64,000 nt of DNA from Artocarpus heterophyllus. Lineage: Eukaryota; Streptophyta; Magnoliopsida; Rosales; Moraceae. Where the stretch lies: assembly GCA_025403435.1 (NCBI GenBank), contig CM046340.1, positions 9,524,420 to 9,588,419 on the forward strand, given 5' to 3'. Below, one piece after another: positions 47,830-59,883 of the stretch (within the stretch, counting starts at the first letter, position 1; each line of letters opens with the position of its first letter). Position numbers and translations under genes: made by a program. The notes under the pieces are model-generated. The model searched no databases, had not been told where the DNA came from, and saw only the letters and a list, made by a program, of their open reading frames with translations.

Positions 47830-47992
47830 AAAAGCTGTTTGGTATTGTTTTTAAAATACGTGAAAATATTTTTCTTTTAAAAAATGAAATTTTTTTAAGA
47901 ATTATATAAAGGGTGTTTTTAAAATTTTTATCTCAAAAAATTTGTAAAAATATTTTTAAAAAATTTAAGAATAAAAACAAACGGGACCTTAA
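47830..47992. repeat. MITE of the GTTTGGTATTG/CAAACGG family
   Basis: It starts near GCTGTTTGGTATTGTTTTTA and ends AAAAACAAACGGGACC. It is close in length to the nested copy at 16938-17095 and in the same orientation. Confidence 0.65.
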
Positions 47993-49073
47993 TGATTGAA
48001 AAAGCTCTGTAATTAAAGCCTTTTTTTAACTTTCTTTCCAGGTTTAGCTTTTGTAGTTCATGTGTCTCATGATGTGTGCTTGTTGTACTGTTTCATTACT
48101 TCAAAAAACAACAACAAAAAAAACAAAAAATAAAAAAAAGCATGGCTGTAGTAGTTGTAGTAGTAGTACGAAAGAGAAAAGGAAAGGTCAGAGTTGCACG
48201 TGAAGTTCTCGTGATTTACAATGCCGTTGCCTGTGATAGACTCAACATATAAATATATTCTATATATTTTTATCTTATCCCTAAGCCTTTGAATATCCCA
48301 TAAATAGTTCATTTGATACTCCATAACCACGCTTGTTCATGGTGCTTTCTCATTAAGAAAACTTTGTATTATATCCCCCCACATGTTTTTCCTCTTTCCA
48401 CCACGTAACTTTCCCATCACATTCAATTGGCCATAACTTAGCACATACACATACACATACACATACACGTATATATAAAAATATATACACAAATATACAT
48501 GTGGACTTCAACATGCGGTTAACCAGTTGGTAATAGGGTATATACTGTACGATTTTGATTAGCAATTACAGTTGTCTTTCGTACTATAGCTAGTACTATG
48601 TATATTTATATATATAATTAAGCTTCATTAGTAAACTGTGCTTATGAATGATGATGGGCATGTGTTAATTACAGCTTAGAGATATCTGTATATGCAAGTA
48701 ATGGTGTTTGTATGCTCGTTGACTATACAATACAAAACCAGCAAGGTTATTGCTGGTCATAATATGGGGACAGATTTTATGTCTTTAAGCCTTAACCAAT
48801 GTGCAAGGTAGTGATCATAGATTAGCGTTGGCTTTTGGAAATTTGATTCATTAATATTTTATGACAGAGAATTAGCTAGGCTAGATAGATCAACTTTTAT
48901 TTTGTTTCATTTTTTTGTTAAGCAAAATAGGAGAAAAAAAATCAATGGTGTCACAAAATGCAAGTAGTTCATGAGGTAGAAATCTTGGTAGCTTGAGGCA
49001 TGTCTTGTGATTATTGGATCACATTGCATGTAAAGAGTTTTCCATGCATCTTGAGATTTAAGAGTTGGTATAA

Positions 49074-49225
49074 TGAGCAATCCTATTTAACCCTATAAAG
49101 TTACAATCCCGCTACTAACAAAATGATAGGACCTAGTCTAAAAAATACACTACATACAAGACTGTGGCCCACGTTTTATGAGTGGCAAAGTTATAACTTA
49201 TGCGGATGAAAAGGATTTTTCTAAT
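49074..49225. repeat. Paired-arm MITE, copy 1
   Basis: The arms around GATAGGACCTAGTC and GACTGTGGCCCACG can fold back. The sequence AACCCTATAAAGTTACAATC near the left end is related to the outer right end, TTATAACTTATGCGG. A second copy lies at about 56880-57052. It is non-coding. Confidence 0.55.
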
Positions 49226-49370
49226 ATAAAATGTTCGAAAGTGTAAAAGCTCTCACATGCTATATTAACCATAAAAAAAAAAAAACCTACAGTGTAAAGC
49301 TCTTACATGCTACCGTAAAAGTGGTTTTAAGCAACGGTTTCCACCACCCTTCCAAACACCCTATAATAGA
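49225..49370. repeat. Short inverted-repeat MITE copy
   Basis: Shares CTCTTACATGCTA, TTAAGCAACGGTTTCCA and CTTCCAAACACCCT with the copies at 278-433 and 530-675. It lies next to the paired-arm element. Confidence 0.5.
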
Positions 49371-49949
49371 GATCAATAGAGAAAAATGAAAAATAACTTG
49401 CTTTCATCTTTCAAAAACGATCTAGAAAAGAAAAACGTAACGCATTAATTGAAAAAAGATTTTAAAGAAAAATCAAACTATATATGACAAAGGGACAATA
49501 AAACTTAATTTCTTTTTCTTTTTTCACCTAAAAAAAATCTAGTTTTCAAATTCAACCAGAAGAGAGCGCAAACTAAGAGTGAACTTAAGCAAGTTCTTCG
49601 GTATAGCTGACTAAAGCAGCATCAAGGAAAGTGCCAAAGTGTGAGCCAAGAAAAAAAAAAAGGAAAAAAAGAGTGACAGTTTTATTTTAATTAAGCTCTT
49701 GAATCAATATAGCAAAAAAAGAATGCTTATAGCTTCAGTTCATTAAATGCTGTACTATAATATTATTTTTATAACCCGTGGAAGAAATTTACACGTGTGT
49801 TCAAGAGATTACAGGTATATGTTTATATCAGATTCCAGCTAATTTCTTTTAAGTTAAGATACACAGAGATTTGTCATGTTAAGATTGCTACACAAAAATT
49901 TACAAAAAATAAAATAAAATAAAATAAAAAATATGTACATTTACCAACT

Positions 49950-52900
49950 TCATTCCTCTCTTGGGATCCATCTGCTCCACCAAAGGCTCTTTCTTCGCCT
50001 GTTAAGTTCATCCACACTCTCATTAAGTGTTCTTACTATCTTCCTCTGAAGCTTTAGAACTGAAGCAAGAACATTCCTTTGAGGACTTGACTTCTTCTTT
50101 GGCTCCATTTCCTTTTAACAATGTAAACAACAGTAGAAACACAATTAGGACAGAAGACAACCATCTTCACACATGTCATGATGACAATACAATCGTAACG
50201 ACTCATATCTCTATTTGACATGAAGTTGTCCCCTGTGAACCTAAGCCTGTGCAGTTTTACATTTGACATTTACGTAAAAGGCCTTATACCACAAGAGATG
50301 GTGTCTTTACTTATAAATCTTCACTTATATATAACATTTTCTAGACAATATGGAACTGCACAACTTACCTTCCTTGGCCTTTTGCCTCAAGTAATTGTGA
50401 CTGTCACAACAACTTTTTGAAGAAATATGACGAATGAGTATCTTATACAGCATGTATATGTGTATATAAATGGCTTTAAATACATAGCTCTGAGCTCTTG
50501 TAATTGAGCTTCTGTGAGTCCACCATCCTGCTGAGTTCCTGACTTCGCCATTAGCCTTATAGCCCACTTGGCAGCTTCACTGTAGTCCTGTTGAGTAGCT
50601 CTGAAGAATTGCAGCCTCGGGTTCTGCATGAAAGAGAGGGCCAAAAGGCCTTCTCTGTCAAAGTAAGGATGAGCCCAAGCTCCCTTTGCACTGATCCTCT
50701 TCCTTGCCTTGTATCGAACCATTGACGTGAGAAGTTCCCATCCAATCCCACCGTCTAAGTCCAGCAGCTCAAAGCCTCTCCTGAGGTCCTGGGTGGGGAG
50801 ATTTTGATGAAAGGGCAAAAAAAAAATTCAAATTGGACAAAAGGCCTCTTTTTTTTTGGAATAAAAAATACACATTTTTCTATGCAGGTAAACTGTCTCA
50901 GTTTTTTTCAACAAAAAAAGAAAAATGACTGTAACAGAATAAGGAACCTCAACATGTTAAAAAAAAAAAAAACTGAAACCGTTTTGATGTCTAAAAAACC
51001 TTTTTTTTGATCCTAAAAACTGTAAAAAAAAAACAGGTCTATTTGTCAAAAAATTTTTTGCCGAGACTAGTTATCAAAATGCCTCTCCTGGGTGGCACAT
51101 GGCTCCACGCTCTTCCTCCATGCATTCAAGTCGTAGTCACACCTCTTCAGTTAGCCCTGGAAATGCCCATAAGAAGGAGGAGAAGAAAGATTGTTTAGGC
51201 CTAGAACCATGCAAAATGCAGTAATTGTTATAGCAGATGTACAATATGAGCTTAGTCACATGCACGTCCACACATATTTAAACGAAGATTTAACAGATTA
51301 TGCTTCAGATGTTTTATTTATTTTATATTCTAGATGTTTGATGGTAGAAGGAACATAAAATGTACTTCCTCTGACGAATTGTTATTAAGCAAATAGTGAA
51401 GTATAGTGCTAATGTAAATGACAGCTACTAAGCAATATATAGTACTCACCATTTGGAGGAATATGAGACCAGTACCGTAGATATCAAATCTATCTGGCGA
51501 GTTCATCTGTTTAAGAAAGAGTTGTCAAAATGAAAGGAATCAATTAAATGAGAATTAAACTAAATGCTTTTTTTTTTTTAAAGAAGAAAAATCTGAGAGT
51601 GGCTCATAAGTTTGACCTGCCATAGAACTGGTGAAAGTGCGGCTGCAACCGGAGCTGAGGGTGCGGAAGGAGTTTGCGTGCTCATGATGTATTGCTCTGG
51701 GTCAGCATACCTGTAACGGGAAGGATCATAAGACCTCATCAGATTTTTATCAAAACAGACCTATGATATCTGATTGCAAAAGAATCCTTGTGTGCAAAAC
51801 ATTGAATCTTGGGTGTCAAGTAAGTATGTAAACTTCAAGGCTCTTTATGAGAACTTTAAAGTTTGGCTAGTGGATTCTAGTTCTCATGACCCTTGATATG
51901 CAACAATTGATGAGCACGTCCTCATCAAAAAGGCAGTGAAGATGTCAAAAGGTGCTAACTTGGCTTCCTTAAAGAAAAATTCCAAACTTTTGGAATGATG
52001 ATGTTTCTGGTCCCACATATCACACAGCGGAATGGTGAGACCAGGGGAATAACTAAGCTGTCCATCAAGTAAGCACTCTTAATCCTTATATGCAAAATAG
52101 CATGGTTGAACTTCAACTTAATTTCTAGCTTAAACAAGATTACTTATTTTGGTAGAAATCATATCCAATGGCCAAGACTCATTTTTTTTAAATCCTTAAG
52201 TAGTTTACCACACGAAGCACTCAGCTGGATTTCACTATATTTCGTCATTTCTTTGCAGTAGTGCGCTTAGGATCAGCGAAACTCTAATATGCTTAGATTC
52301 TTTTTCTTCTTTTTTTTTTCCCCGGACAGAAACCTAGTGATTGTGAGCTTTACAAAGGTATTTGGATGCCACTTAGATTGCGCATGCTTCTGTTTTCATT
52401 TTTTGCTTTGTGATAGAAGTTAGAGTGAATTGTGTTCTTCGTACAAATGTCAAAGTATGGGGTTTGGAGAGCAGAATATGACCTTCCTATTTGATTCTCG
52501 TGTAACTGAAATATAAATTAATCCCATATCTGTTGGAAGTGAGGAGACTTATATGTTACCAAAGTACTAAAACATGTTGAGAAATTAGAGGTATCCATCC
52601 AAGTTTTATTAATTTGGACCAGAAGAATTTGGGCATAACAAAACACAACCTCAACCTAGTTCTAGGAATGTTCAAGCCATAATAAGTTATACAGAAAATA
52701 CGTGTTATAGCTCTATTGGTTTACAATTTAATGTTTATTAGTTACTAAAACTAATTGTAGATATAACATGAGCATAGTCAGATGTGGAAAAGAAAATACC
52801 TAGGATCCAGAAGAAACTCCTTTGGAATATAGTTGATTCCAACTCTCAGATCTGTTGCAGCGCCAAGATCAATGATCTTGAATGTACGAGAACCTATCAT

Positions 52901-55091
52901 GTTAATTGGAAACATGAGATCAAGAAATCAGAAAACTAAGCTAGGCCAACTTTCATTTGACGAATGCAAAAGGGCATTTGGACTATGTACCTTCAGAGAA
53001 TATAATATTTTGTGGCTTAATATCTCTATGCACAATCCCTGTGGAGTGAAGACCCTCCAATGCAAACAACAGCTGTCTTAAGATTGTTTGAATGATCTTG
53101 TTTTTCCCTTTCCAATCCCTTAGGCAAATCTTGAACTTCTCCAAGAATCATTGTCTCCACCTGAGAAGATTTTTGTTTTATTGACCAAAACTCAGTACAT
53201 GGAAAAATTAAATTGAAGCAAAGTTTACTACAAGTTTGAAGCAATAATCTAATAACAAATCAACTCAGAAAAACTCCCCATTACCTTCTAGATTTTAATT
53301 TCCCACTTTGGCTCCATTTATGAGCAGCTACAATAGATGATGTCCATGAAAGTTTACATGATAGTAGCCTTAAATTGGAACAAGAACTTTTCTTCTAACT
53401 TCTTCTTCTTCTTCTTCTAAACTTTACTACTTAGAAAATGATTGTTTAAGCCCAAAAACAAAATCAACTGATCATGAAGTTTGATGGGTCAATGTTGGTT
53501 TATTTCACTAGAAACTATCAAATTCGAAAACCTAAGATGGTACGTCAACAAAAGAAACCTTAAATCTTTTCTTATGTGATTCACACAAAGTAATAAAATA
53601 TCTAAGAGGCAATGAGAGGAAGTACCAACATTGTAGGGAAACTCTTTGCTTTGCATCAAATCTGCAAGAGTGGCTTCCCCTTCAAACCGCCACAGAAGCC
53701 AATATTCAGAACCTTACTTTGAAGAGCTCTGGGAAACATTTCTAGGATAACAATTGTAGTAATATTAATCAAATGCTAGAGTAAAATTAGTCGTCAGGGA
53801 ATTTTCTGAAGCTTGTCAAGACAATGGTTTCCCAAGAAACACCTCAAGAAAGCCGTATAAAAAATCAGCACAACTGCTTGCACAAGCTCGTCTCACACGC
53901 TCATTCATCCAAATTTCGACTGCACCATATTCTGTGGCCTTTTTTAATACAAGGTCTCCTTCCTTCTAATGACCATCAGAACCCACAAATTTAACACATT
54001 AGATAAAATTGGCGAATCATAAGTCTGAAAATATTTATTCTTTTTTCTGTGTAATTCACTAGACTAAAACAAGTACCTAATTTACACTTCAAGCAGAGAA
54101 ATTAAGAGAAAAGTTCAAGTGATCGTGTAACTAACTTTTGAATTTAAACCAAAACATTTCATACATTTACCTTAGAAGAAGGCTTCTTAGCCAATGAAAC
54201 TCCGTAGACCACACCAAAGGCTCCCTCGCCTAACTTCTTCCCCAAAACAATATCATCCTATCACACAAACACCATACAAATTGTCACATTATCGATTCTC
54301 CCAAAACTTTAGTCTTTTGTAAAGTTGGACCAACATTATATTTCACACTCTAAAGAAGTGCCCCTTCACATAAAAGATGGAAATGGAATAATAGTTTGAG
54401 CAAATATTATAAATTAAACAAACCCAACATAGAAATGTTCTCAAATGAATATATAAAATCAATTGAGAAGGAACTATTAGTTTACCATTTCTTCCAAAAA
54501 CTTAGGAGGTGGGGTGATATTAGTTTTACATTCTAATAAGTAGAGTCAACGAGTTTGACCTTACAAATTAAGTAAAAGTTTAAGCTAATTAGATTAAACT
54601 TAGTAAGTTTGAACTTACAAATCTAAAAATTAGGCTAAACTATATATAAATAGCTTACAGACCTTGCGATAGGTGGGTCTAAAAATTCTCTCGACAAAGG
54701 CAAGAACAAACATGTCAAAGAAGCCCGGAGCCACCCAGGCGTGGCCCAAAGGTAAGACAGAGCACTCAGAGCCAAAACCGCCCCCGGCGCCGTGAGCGTC
54801 AAGCCTTTGGGCTTGGGAAGAGTGCTTCTGTAGATGATGTCCCCACACTCCATCACCGTACACTGTAGCCCCACTCCCACGCCGAGAAACAGGTCCCGCA
54901 CCGCATCGATGAGCTCGCCTCCACCGCCTTTTGTGTCTAGAGATGGAAATTCTTGTGGCAGTGGAAGATTCTGAGGAGGGTTTGATTGGGATTTTCTTGC
55001 CAAGAAATGGGGATGCGGGTTTTGTTTTGTGGGGGTGGTGGAGTTTGGTGAGCCCCACCCCTACTCCTCTGGCTGAAACGGTGGCGGCCAT
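49950..55091 (-). pseudogene. STN7: STN7-type LHCII kinase gene, disrupted
   Basis: STN7 is the thylakoid kinase that phosphorylates LHCII antenna proteins for state transitions. Exon pieces on the minus strand: 55091-54663, 54257-54171, 53965-53843, 53728-53630, 53160-52991, 52893-52800, 51710-51617, 51506-51450, about 51204-50480 (interrupted) and about 50110-49950. Seen: MAATVSARG start; luminal Cys pair block LQCTVMECGD; glycine loop [60 protein letters not shown] in the DFG position; DLRRGFELLDLDGGIGWELL; and the C-terminus SLWWSRWIPREE. Damage: in exon 1 the block from ELIDAVRDLF to LSYLWATPG reads in a different frame from both ends; TAA follows SSK near 53714; an extra A near 53110 shifts HRDIKPQN out of frame; TAA replaces a Gln before LKRCDYDL; and a MITE with a 9-bp target duplication splits the same exon. 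Confidence 0.9.
50796..51085. mobile_element. Mutator-like MITE inside the STN7 kinase exon
   Basis: It is flanked by perfect 9-base direct repeats TCCTGGGTG (50787-50795 and 51086-51094). Its ends are related inverted sequences: GGGAGATTTTGATGAAAGGG on the left and, read on the other strand, GAGGCATTTTGATAACTAG on the right. The 9-base duplication fits the Mutator (MULE) superfamily. There is no coding capacity. It lies between the EPCA and DLRRGFELLDLDG parts of the kinase domain. Related copies: 19279-19563 and a partial at 62925-63052. Confidence 0.88.
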
Positions 55092-56879
55092 TGCCGTTGA
55101 GAAGAGAGATGTTCGGAGATTATTTTTGTTTTTGTCCTTCAAATTTAGACCACTGAGTCTACTCGCTCTTGTGTAATGGCGACAGTTATTTCAGGCATTT
55201 TTGTGGAGGGAAATGGCCATACGATACTTTGATAATGACCACAAATGACACGTTAGATGTGAGTGATGAGCCGGTCGCCTTGTGCTCACAAGAGCGGGGC
55301 AATCAATGGGCTTGAAAATTTATTGGGCTCTTTAGGGCACTCCCGTTGAGAAATTGTAGTAAATAGCATGGCAAAAATTACAAACTTTGACTTTTTTTCA
55401 AGCAGTTAATTAATATCTATTTTTGTTATATAAATATTATTTATATATATATTTTTTAATTTTATATATTTAGAATTCTTAAATACCTTCTAACTAAATA
55501 TTATCATGTATTTAAATTTTTATAATAAATTTCTTTATTTTTTGAATAGTTAAATTAGAAAAAAATACACAGGTATATTTCTTATTTTAACATATTACAT
55601 AGATGCATTATCATCGTCACTTGAAGTCTTAAAAAAATAAAATGAATATTATTGAGTAACATTATCATTACGTATCATTAATTTAATGATCTAACAATTA
55701 TATAACCTATAATATATACAAAAGACTTAATAAATACTATATCATTAAATTAATTACATATTACAAAAAAAAGGAAATACGATTCACTTGAAGTCTTAAG
55801 AAATGAATGTCATTATGTATCATTAACTTAATGATATATCAATTATATAACCTGTAAGACATATAAAAAGACTTAATAATACTGTGTTGTTAATTTAATT
55901 ATAACACCTTAATTTCAATTTGTCAATAAAATATATCATTAATTTAATTATAACACCCTACTTTCAATTTGTCGGTAAATCTAACTTGTTTTTAAAAAAA
56001 TTATATCTTTTTAGGGAATTTTAAAATCGTTATTTTAGATAGCAATTTGAATTTGAGCAACAAACACCCTAATTCCAAGGATTTTTTTAAATAGAATGAT
56101 ATCATAATCTATTTGAAATCTTAAATACGTATATTATAGTTATTCTAAAAAAATAAATTAAAACTAACAATATCATTATTATGGTTATTAATGTCTTTAT
56201 ACATATGTATTGTGACATATAAAGAATATTCATAAACTACAGGTATATTTTAATTCTACAAATAAAAAAAAAGGATCACATATCTCGTTAACCTAATAGC
56301 ATGCTTAGTTTTCCTCTGGACAAAAAAATACAATTTGGTGGCATTTGCCTAAAAAACCCAATAATTATGGCTGTCTTATTGTGGCATTTGGTAGCTTGCC
56401 AGTAGTAAACTTATAGATTATTTTGTAAAACATATATTGTTGAGGGACACAAATAAAAAGCTCCAGTCTCTGAGTGAAACAAATAAAAAGCTCCGATATT
56501 TAGGAGCGAGTATTAATAAGTCAGCTCCTACAACGTTACTTCTCTAAATAATCGCTCCTCTTAATTTGTTGGAATAACATTTTCTCCAAGGCGTTCTCTT
56601 CACAAAATCCGCGTCTCAACTTGGGAAATACCATTTTGGGGTATTGTTATTCGATTTCTATCCCTCTTAAAAGAAAGTTTAAAACATACTACTTTTAATA
56701 AATATAAAAAAAATTATTGTTCATTAGTGTTTTGGATAAAGGTTAGGCAAATATGTGTTATTTAAATGTATGTTGGCCTTTTAGCTAAGAGAAATAGACG
56801 GATCAAAGAGAGAAAAAAAAAACAATTTTTAAGGAAAAAAAGCTATTGAACATAATAGTGATAGTAAAAAAGTAGTATA
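55092..56879. other. Upstream flank of the STN7-type gene and AT-rich intergenic DNA
   Basis: The first bases would hold the STN7 promoter. From about 55400 to 56320 the sequence is very AT-rich with recurring phrases such as CATTAATTTAATGATATATC and ATTATATAACCTRTAA, which look like old repeat. A similar short phrase, AATAAAAAGCTCC, occurs twice near 56460 and 56490. No gene. Confidence 0.4.
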
Positions 56880-57052
56880 CCACCTAATTTACTTCAGAAC
56901 AATCCTATTGACCCTATGGGGTTATAATTTTGCCACTAATAAAATAGTGGGACCCAGTCTAAAAAGTACACATGGACTAGGGCCTACAGTTTTGTGTGTA
57001 ACGAGGTTATAATCCTATGTAAATAAAAAAGATTTTTCATTACTCCAAAATC
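56880..57052. repeat. Paired-arm MITE, copy 2
   Basis: The left arm (CTATGGGGTTATAATTTTGC, then AATAGTGGGACCCAGTC) and the right arm read on the other strand (CATAGGATTATAACCTCGTT, then AAACTGTAGGCCCTAGTC) match over about 45 bases. Related to the copy at 49074-49225. Confidence 0.65.
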
Positions 57053-57069
57053 AGTCCGTGACAAAATTT

Positions 57070-57870
57070 TAATGGGAGAAAGAGCAAAATAGCATATTTA
57101 GGTTAAAACTTAGTAAATAATTTCATATAGTTTTAAAATATGTAGTAGACAACATATTATGAAAAATTGAGTAATATCTCATGAGAAATTGATAACAAAA
57201 GCCTCAAAAATACCCCTACCTCTTTTTCTTCTATATCTCCAACTCTCCACTAGACTGCCAGTGGCCAAAAAATATAGTATTAACCTACTAATACTACATT
57301 ATCATGTAAATACAAAAATTGACAAACGATTTCACCGGATCGTCGACGTCTAAAAAAAGGGTATAAACCTGGTAATAGTGTATTACAGTGTAAATATAAA
57401 GATTTGTCTACAACTTTGCCGGACTGTTGATAGCCAAAAAATACAGTATTAACCTGATAATATTGTATTATTGTGTAAATATAAAAGTTTTTTCAACAAC
57501 GTCACTAGACCGTTAACAGTCAGTATTAAACTAGTAATATTGTATTATCATGTAAATACAAAAATTTACCAACGACTTTATCGGACCTCCGACAGCCGAA
57601 AAATACAATATTAATCTAATAATATTACAGTATAAATACAAAAGTTTTCCGACGACTTTATTGGACCATCAGTGATTGAGAAATATAGTATTAACATAAA
57701 ATTACTATTTTTACATATAAATACAAAAGTATAACACCGACTTTGCCGGACCACCAACAGTCAAGAAATAGTATTAACAAAAAAATACTATATTTATATG
57801 TAAAAACAAAAATTTATCAACGACTTTATCGGATACCGGCGACCGTAAAATACAATATTAACATATTAAC
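57070..57870 (-). repeat. Tandem array of about 80-bp units with conserved flank, copy B
   Basis: The reverse counterpart of 21060-21995. The flank with GAGCAAAATAGCATATTTAG (about 57078-57240) is followed by about seven units with CATGTAAATACAAAAATT and AATATAGTATTAACCT phrases. Repeats of the TGTAAATA phrase fall near 57303, 57391, 57472, 57552, 57629, 57713 and 57800. Non-coding. Confidence 0.78.
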
Positions 57871-59883
57871 ATATATGAATACCTGCTTCACATGACTGCT
57901 GTAGATAAGATCTCCATGCAAAAATTTATTCAAAAATAAGAAAAATAGGGCCCTGCCAATATTTCAGATCTCCTAAATGCTTGCTCTCTATATTTAAGTA
58001 CACATAGATCGAGACTTTCCTAAGTTCACTTTCAATGTTAGTACAACATTCTTATTCTTAAAAAAAAGAAAAAAGAAAGAAGGATAAGAAATTAATACAG
58101 GATTATGCAAAACCTTCTTCAAACGAAGACCGAAAGGAACAAAACAAAGCTGAGGAAATGACCTAAGTTCACTTCTCTGGTTTTTTCAAAAGAAATGCCT
58201 CAAAATGCACTCAAATAGTAATAAAACAAAAGGAGAAGAGTCATAGTCTCATAAACTATGAATAAAACTCATAAACTATGAATAAAAGTAGCACAATTAT
58301 TTACACAGTTATACGATCCTGTGTTGTGCCACTAATCCAGATGTTAAAAAAAAAAAAAATCTTTGGAATGGAAAGTAGAATCATGGCGTTCAACTTCAAA
58401 GGAGAAAAATGCGGCTAATTCCATTACCATGTGAACTGTGAAGCAACAGCTTGAAAGAAAAAAAGTAAGACTTTTTGGAAGTAAGATAAATCAGATATTA
58501 AATCATAAGATTAATTACGTAACTATACCTCTTAGTTTTAATTATTTCTCAATTTATTCATCTGTTTTAAAAAACTACAAATGTATCATTTATATTTAAA
58601 AAATTTGTTACAAATTTATACCTCGCAGACTTTGTTTTCAAAAAAAATTGAAGATAAAATAAATATATCTTTAGTTAGACTGAGTTTATTTTTAAAATAT
58701 ATTTTTCTTCTTGAGAAAATTTTTAATAATATTTTAACATTGAAAAAGTCATAAAACTTACGAATTTTTTCTTAAAATTTGATGTTTTGTTTTAAGAGTT
58801 TTTATTATTTTCATGAGATATTTTTCATAACTGCTTAAAGGTAATTATATTGTTTTGCTTAATTTTTTTTATTTATAAGAATGAAATTGAAATAAATTTT
58901 TTTAAATTTAAAAAATACTTTTATAATTTTTAAAAATTAAAAAATAATTAAAATTAAAAAATATAATTACGTAATTAACTCTTAAATCATATCACTCATG
59001 TTTTCAGAACTAGCTTCAGGGTGGTAGTCATATTACTCTACTGGCAACGATGGTTTGACGCAACTCCGACGAAATAGACTCCAATGATACCAAAAAAATC
59101 CTTTTTCTTTGGGCAAATCCAGCCTCCTCGTCTTTGTCATCATCGCACTAGATCTTGTTGCGAGTTTCCTGTATCCCTCAACAGATCTAGCCCACACCAA
59201 AAAAGAAGATGATCTCTCACGAACTTTTTGTTGCTAGGTTTGATGGCTCCAATCTACTTTGCCGTTGCATAGAAAGAGCAATTCTAGATCAGATTGACTC
59301 GGTTGTCATGAACAATGGAGAGCAAAGAGCGAGGAAGCCAGAGGGAGAGAGAGACAATCGTCAGCCTTCACTCATCGTGGAGGTGGAGGTGTTCGTTGGT
59401 GACGACCAATGTTCGCATATGTGACATTGAGGACAACAGAGAGTACATCAGAAGAGAGAAGAGTGAGAGAGGGAGGGGAGAGAAGAGAAAAGAAAAAAGA
59501 AAAATGATAAAATTAGATCTGTTTCAATGAATTTAGTTGTATTTTTGGGTTTTTAATTGTTTTAAAATACTGATTGGTTCAAATCTTCTTTCTTTTTTTT
59601 TTTTTACTTTTTCAAAGCATCTAATATCATTTATTTCTTGCAAAAAATGTCATTTTGATAATTTAGAATGCCAAATATATTCCTCGTAGTATTGTATCGA
59701 GATGTTGTTGGTATCTACCATGTTATTAGGGGATATCAACCTTGATGCTAATAGCTGGTGATAACCGGCTAATATCTTGATAATTTTTAGTCATCACCAA
59801 AAAATGTCAGTATTCACGTAATACTTTGCAGTCACCAGTCAAAGACCACAAGTATCCTACTAGTGATACTTGGAGGTTGTTCT
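57871..59883. other. Intergenic region with repeat remnants
   Basis: AT-rich DNA to about 59000, then a stretch at about 59040-59530 that includes GAGGGAGAGAGAGACAATCG and resembles the flank near 20.3-20.9 kb and the GA-rich sequence at 23.0-23.3 kb. A low-complexity 71-codon frame is present at 59209-59424 and has no recognisable domain. No gene. Confidence 0.4.

Larger units (their letters stand above)
45360..49949. other. Intergenic region between the DVL gene and the STN7-type gene
   Basis: No gene. AT dinucleotide runs lie near 46641-46670 and 47476-47500, and a CACATA run near 48443-48467. Repeats: a PIF-type MITE at about 47830-47992, a paired-arm element at about 49074-49225 and a short inverted-repeat copy at about 49225-49370. 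Small open frames (for example 46383-46750, 47365-47631 and 48067-48330 on the minus strand) are low complexity and have no family features. Confidence 0.45.

Noticed and set aside
54635..55003. A separate 122-codon frame next to the STN7 start
   Set aside because: It is the frameshifted middle of STN7 exon 1 (luminal Cys block and LPKPKGLTLTAPG), not a second gene.
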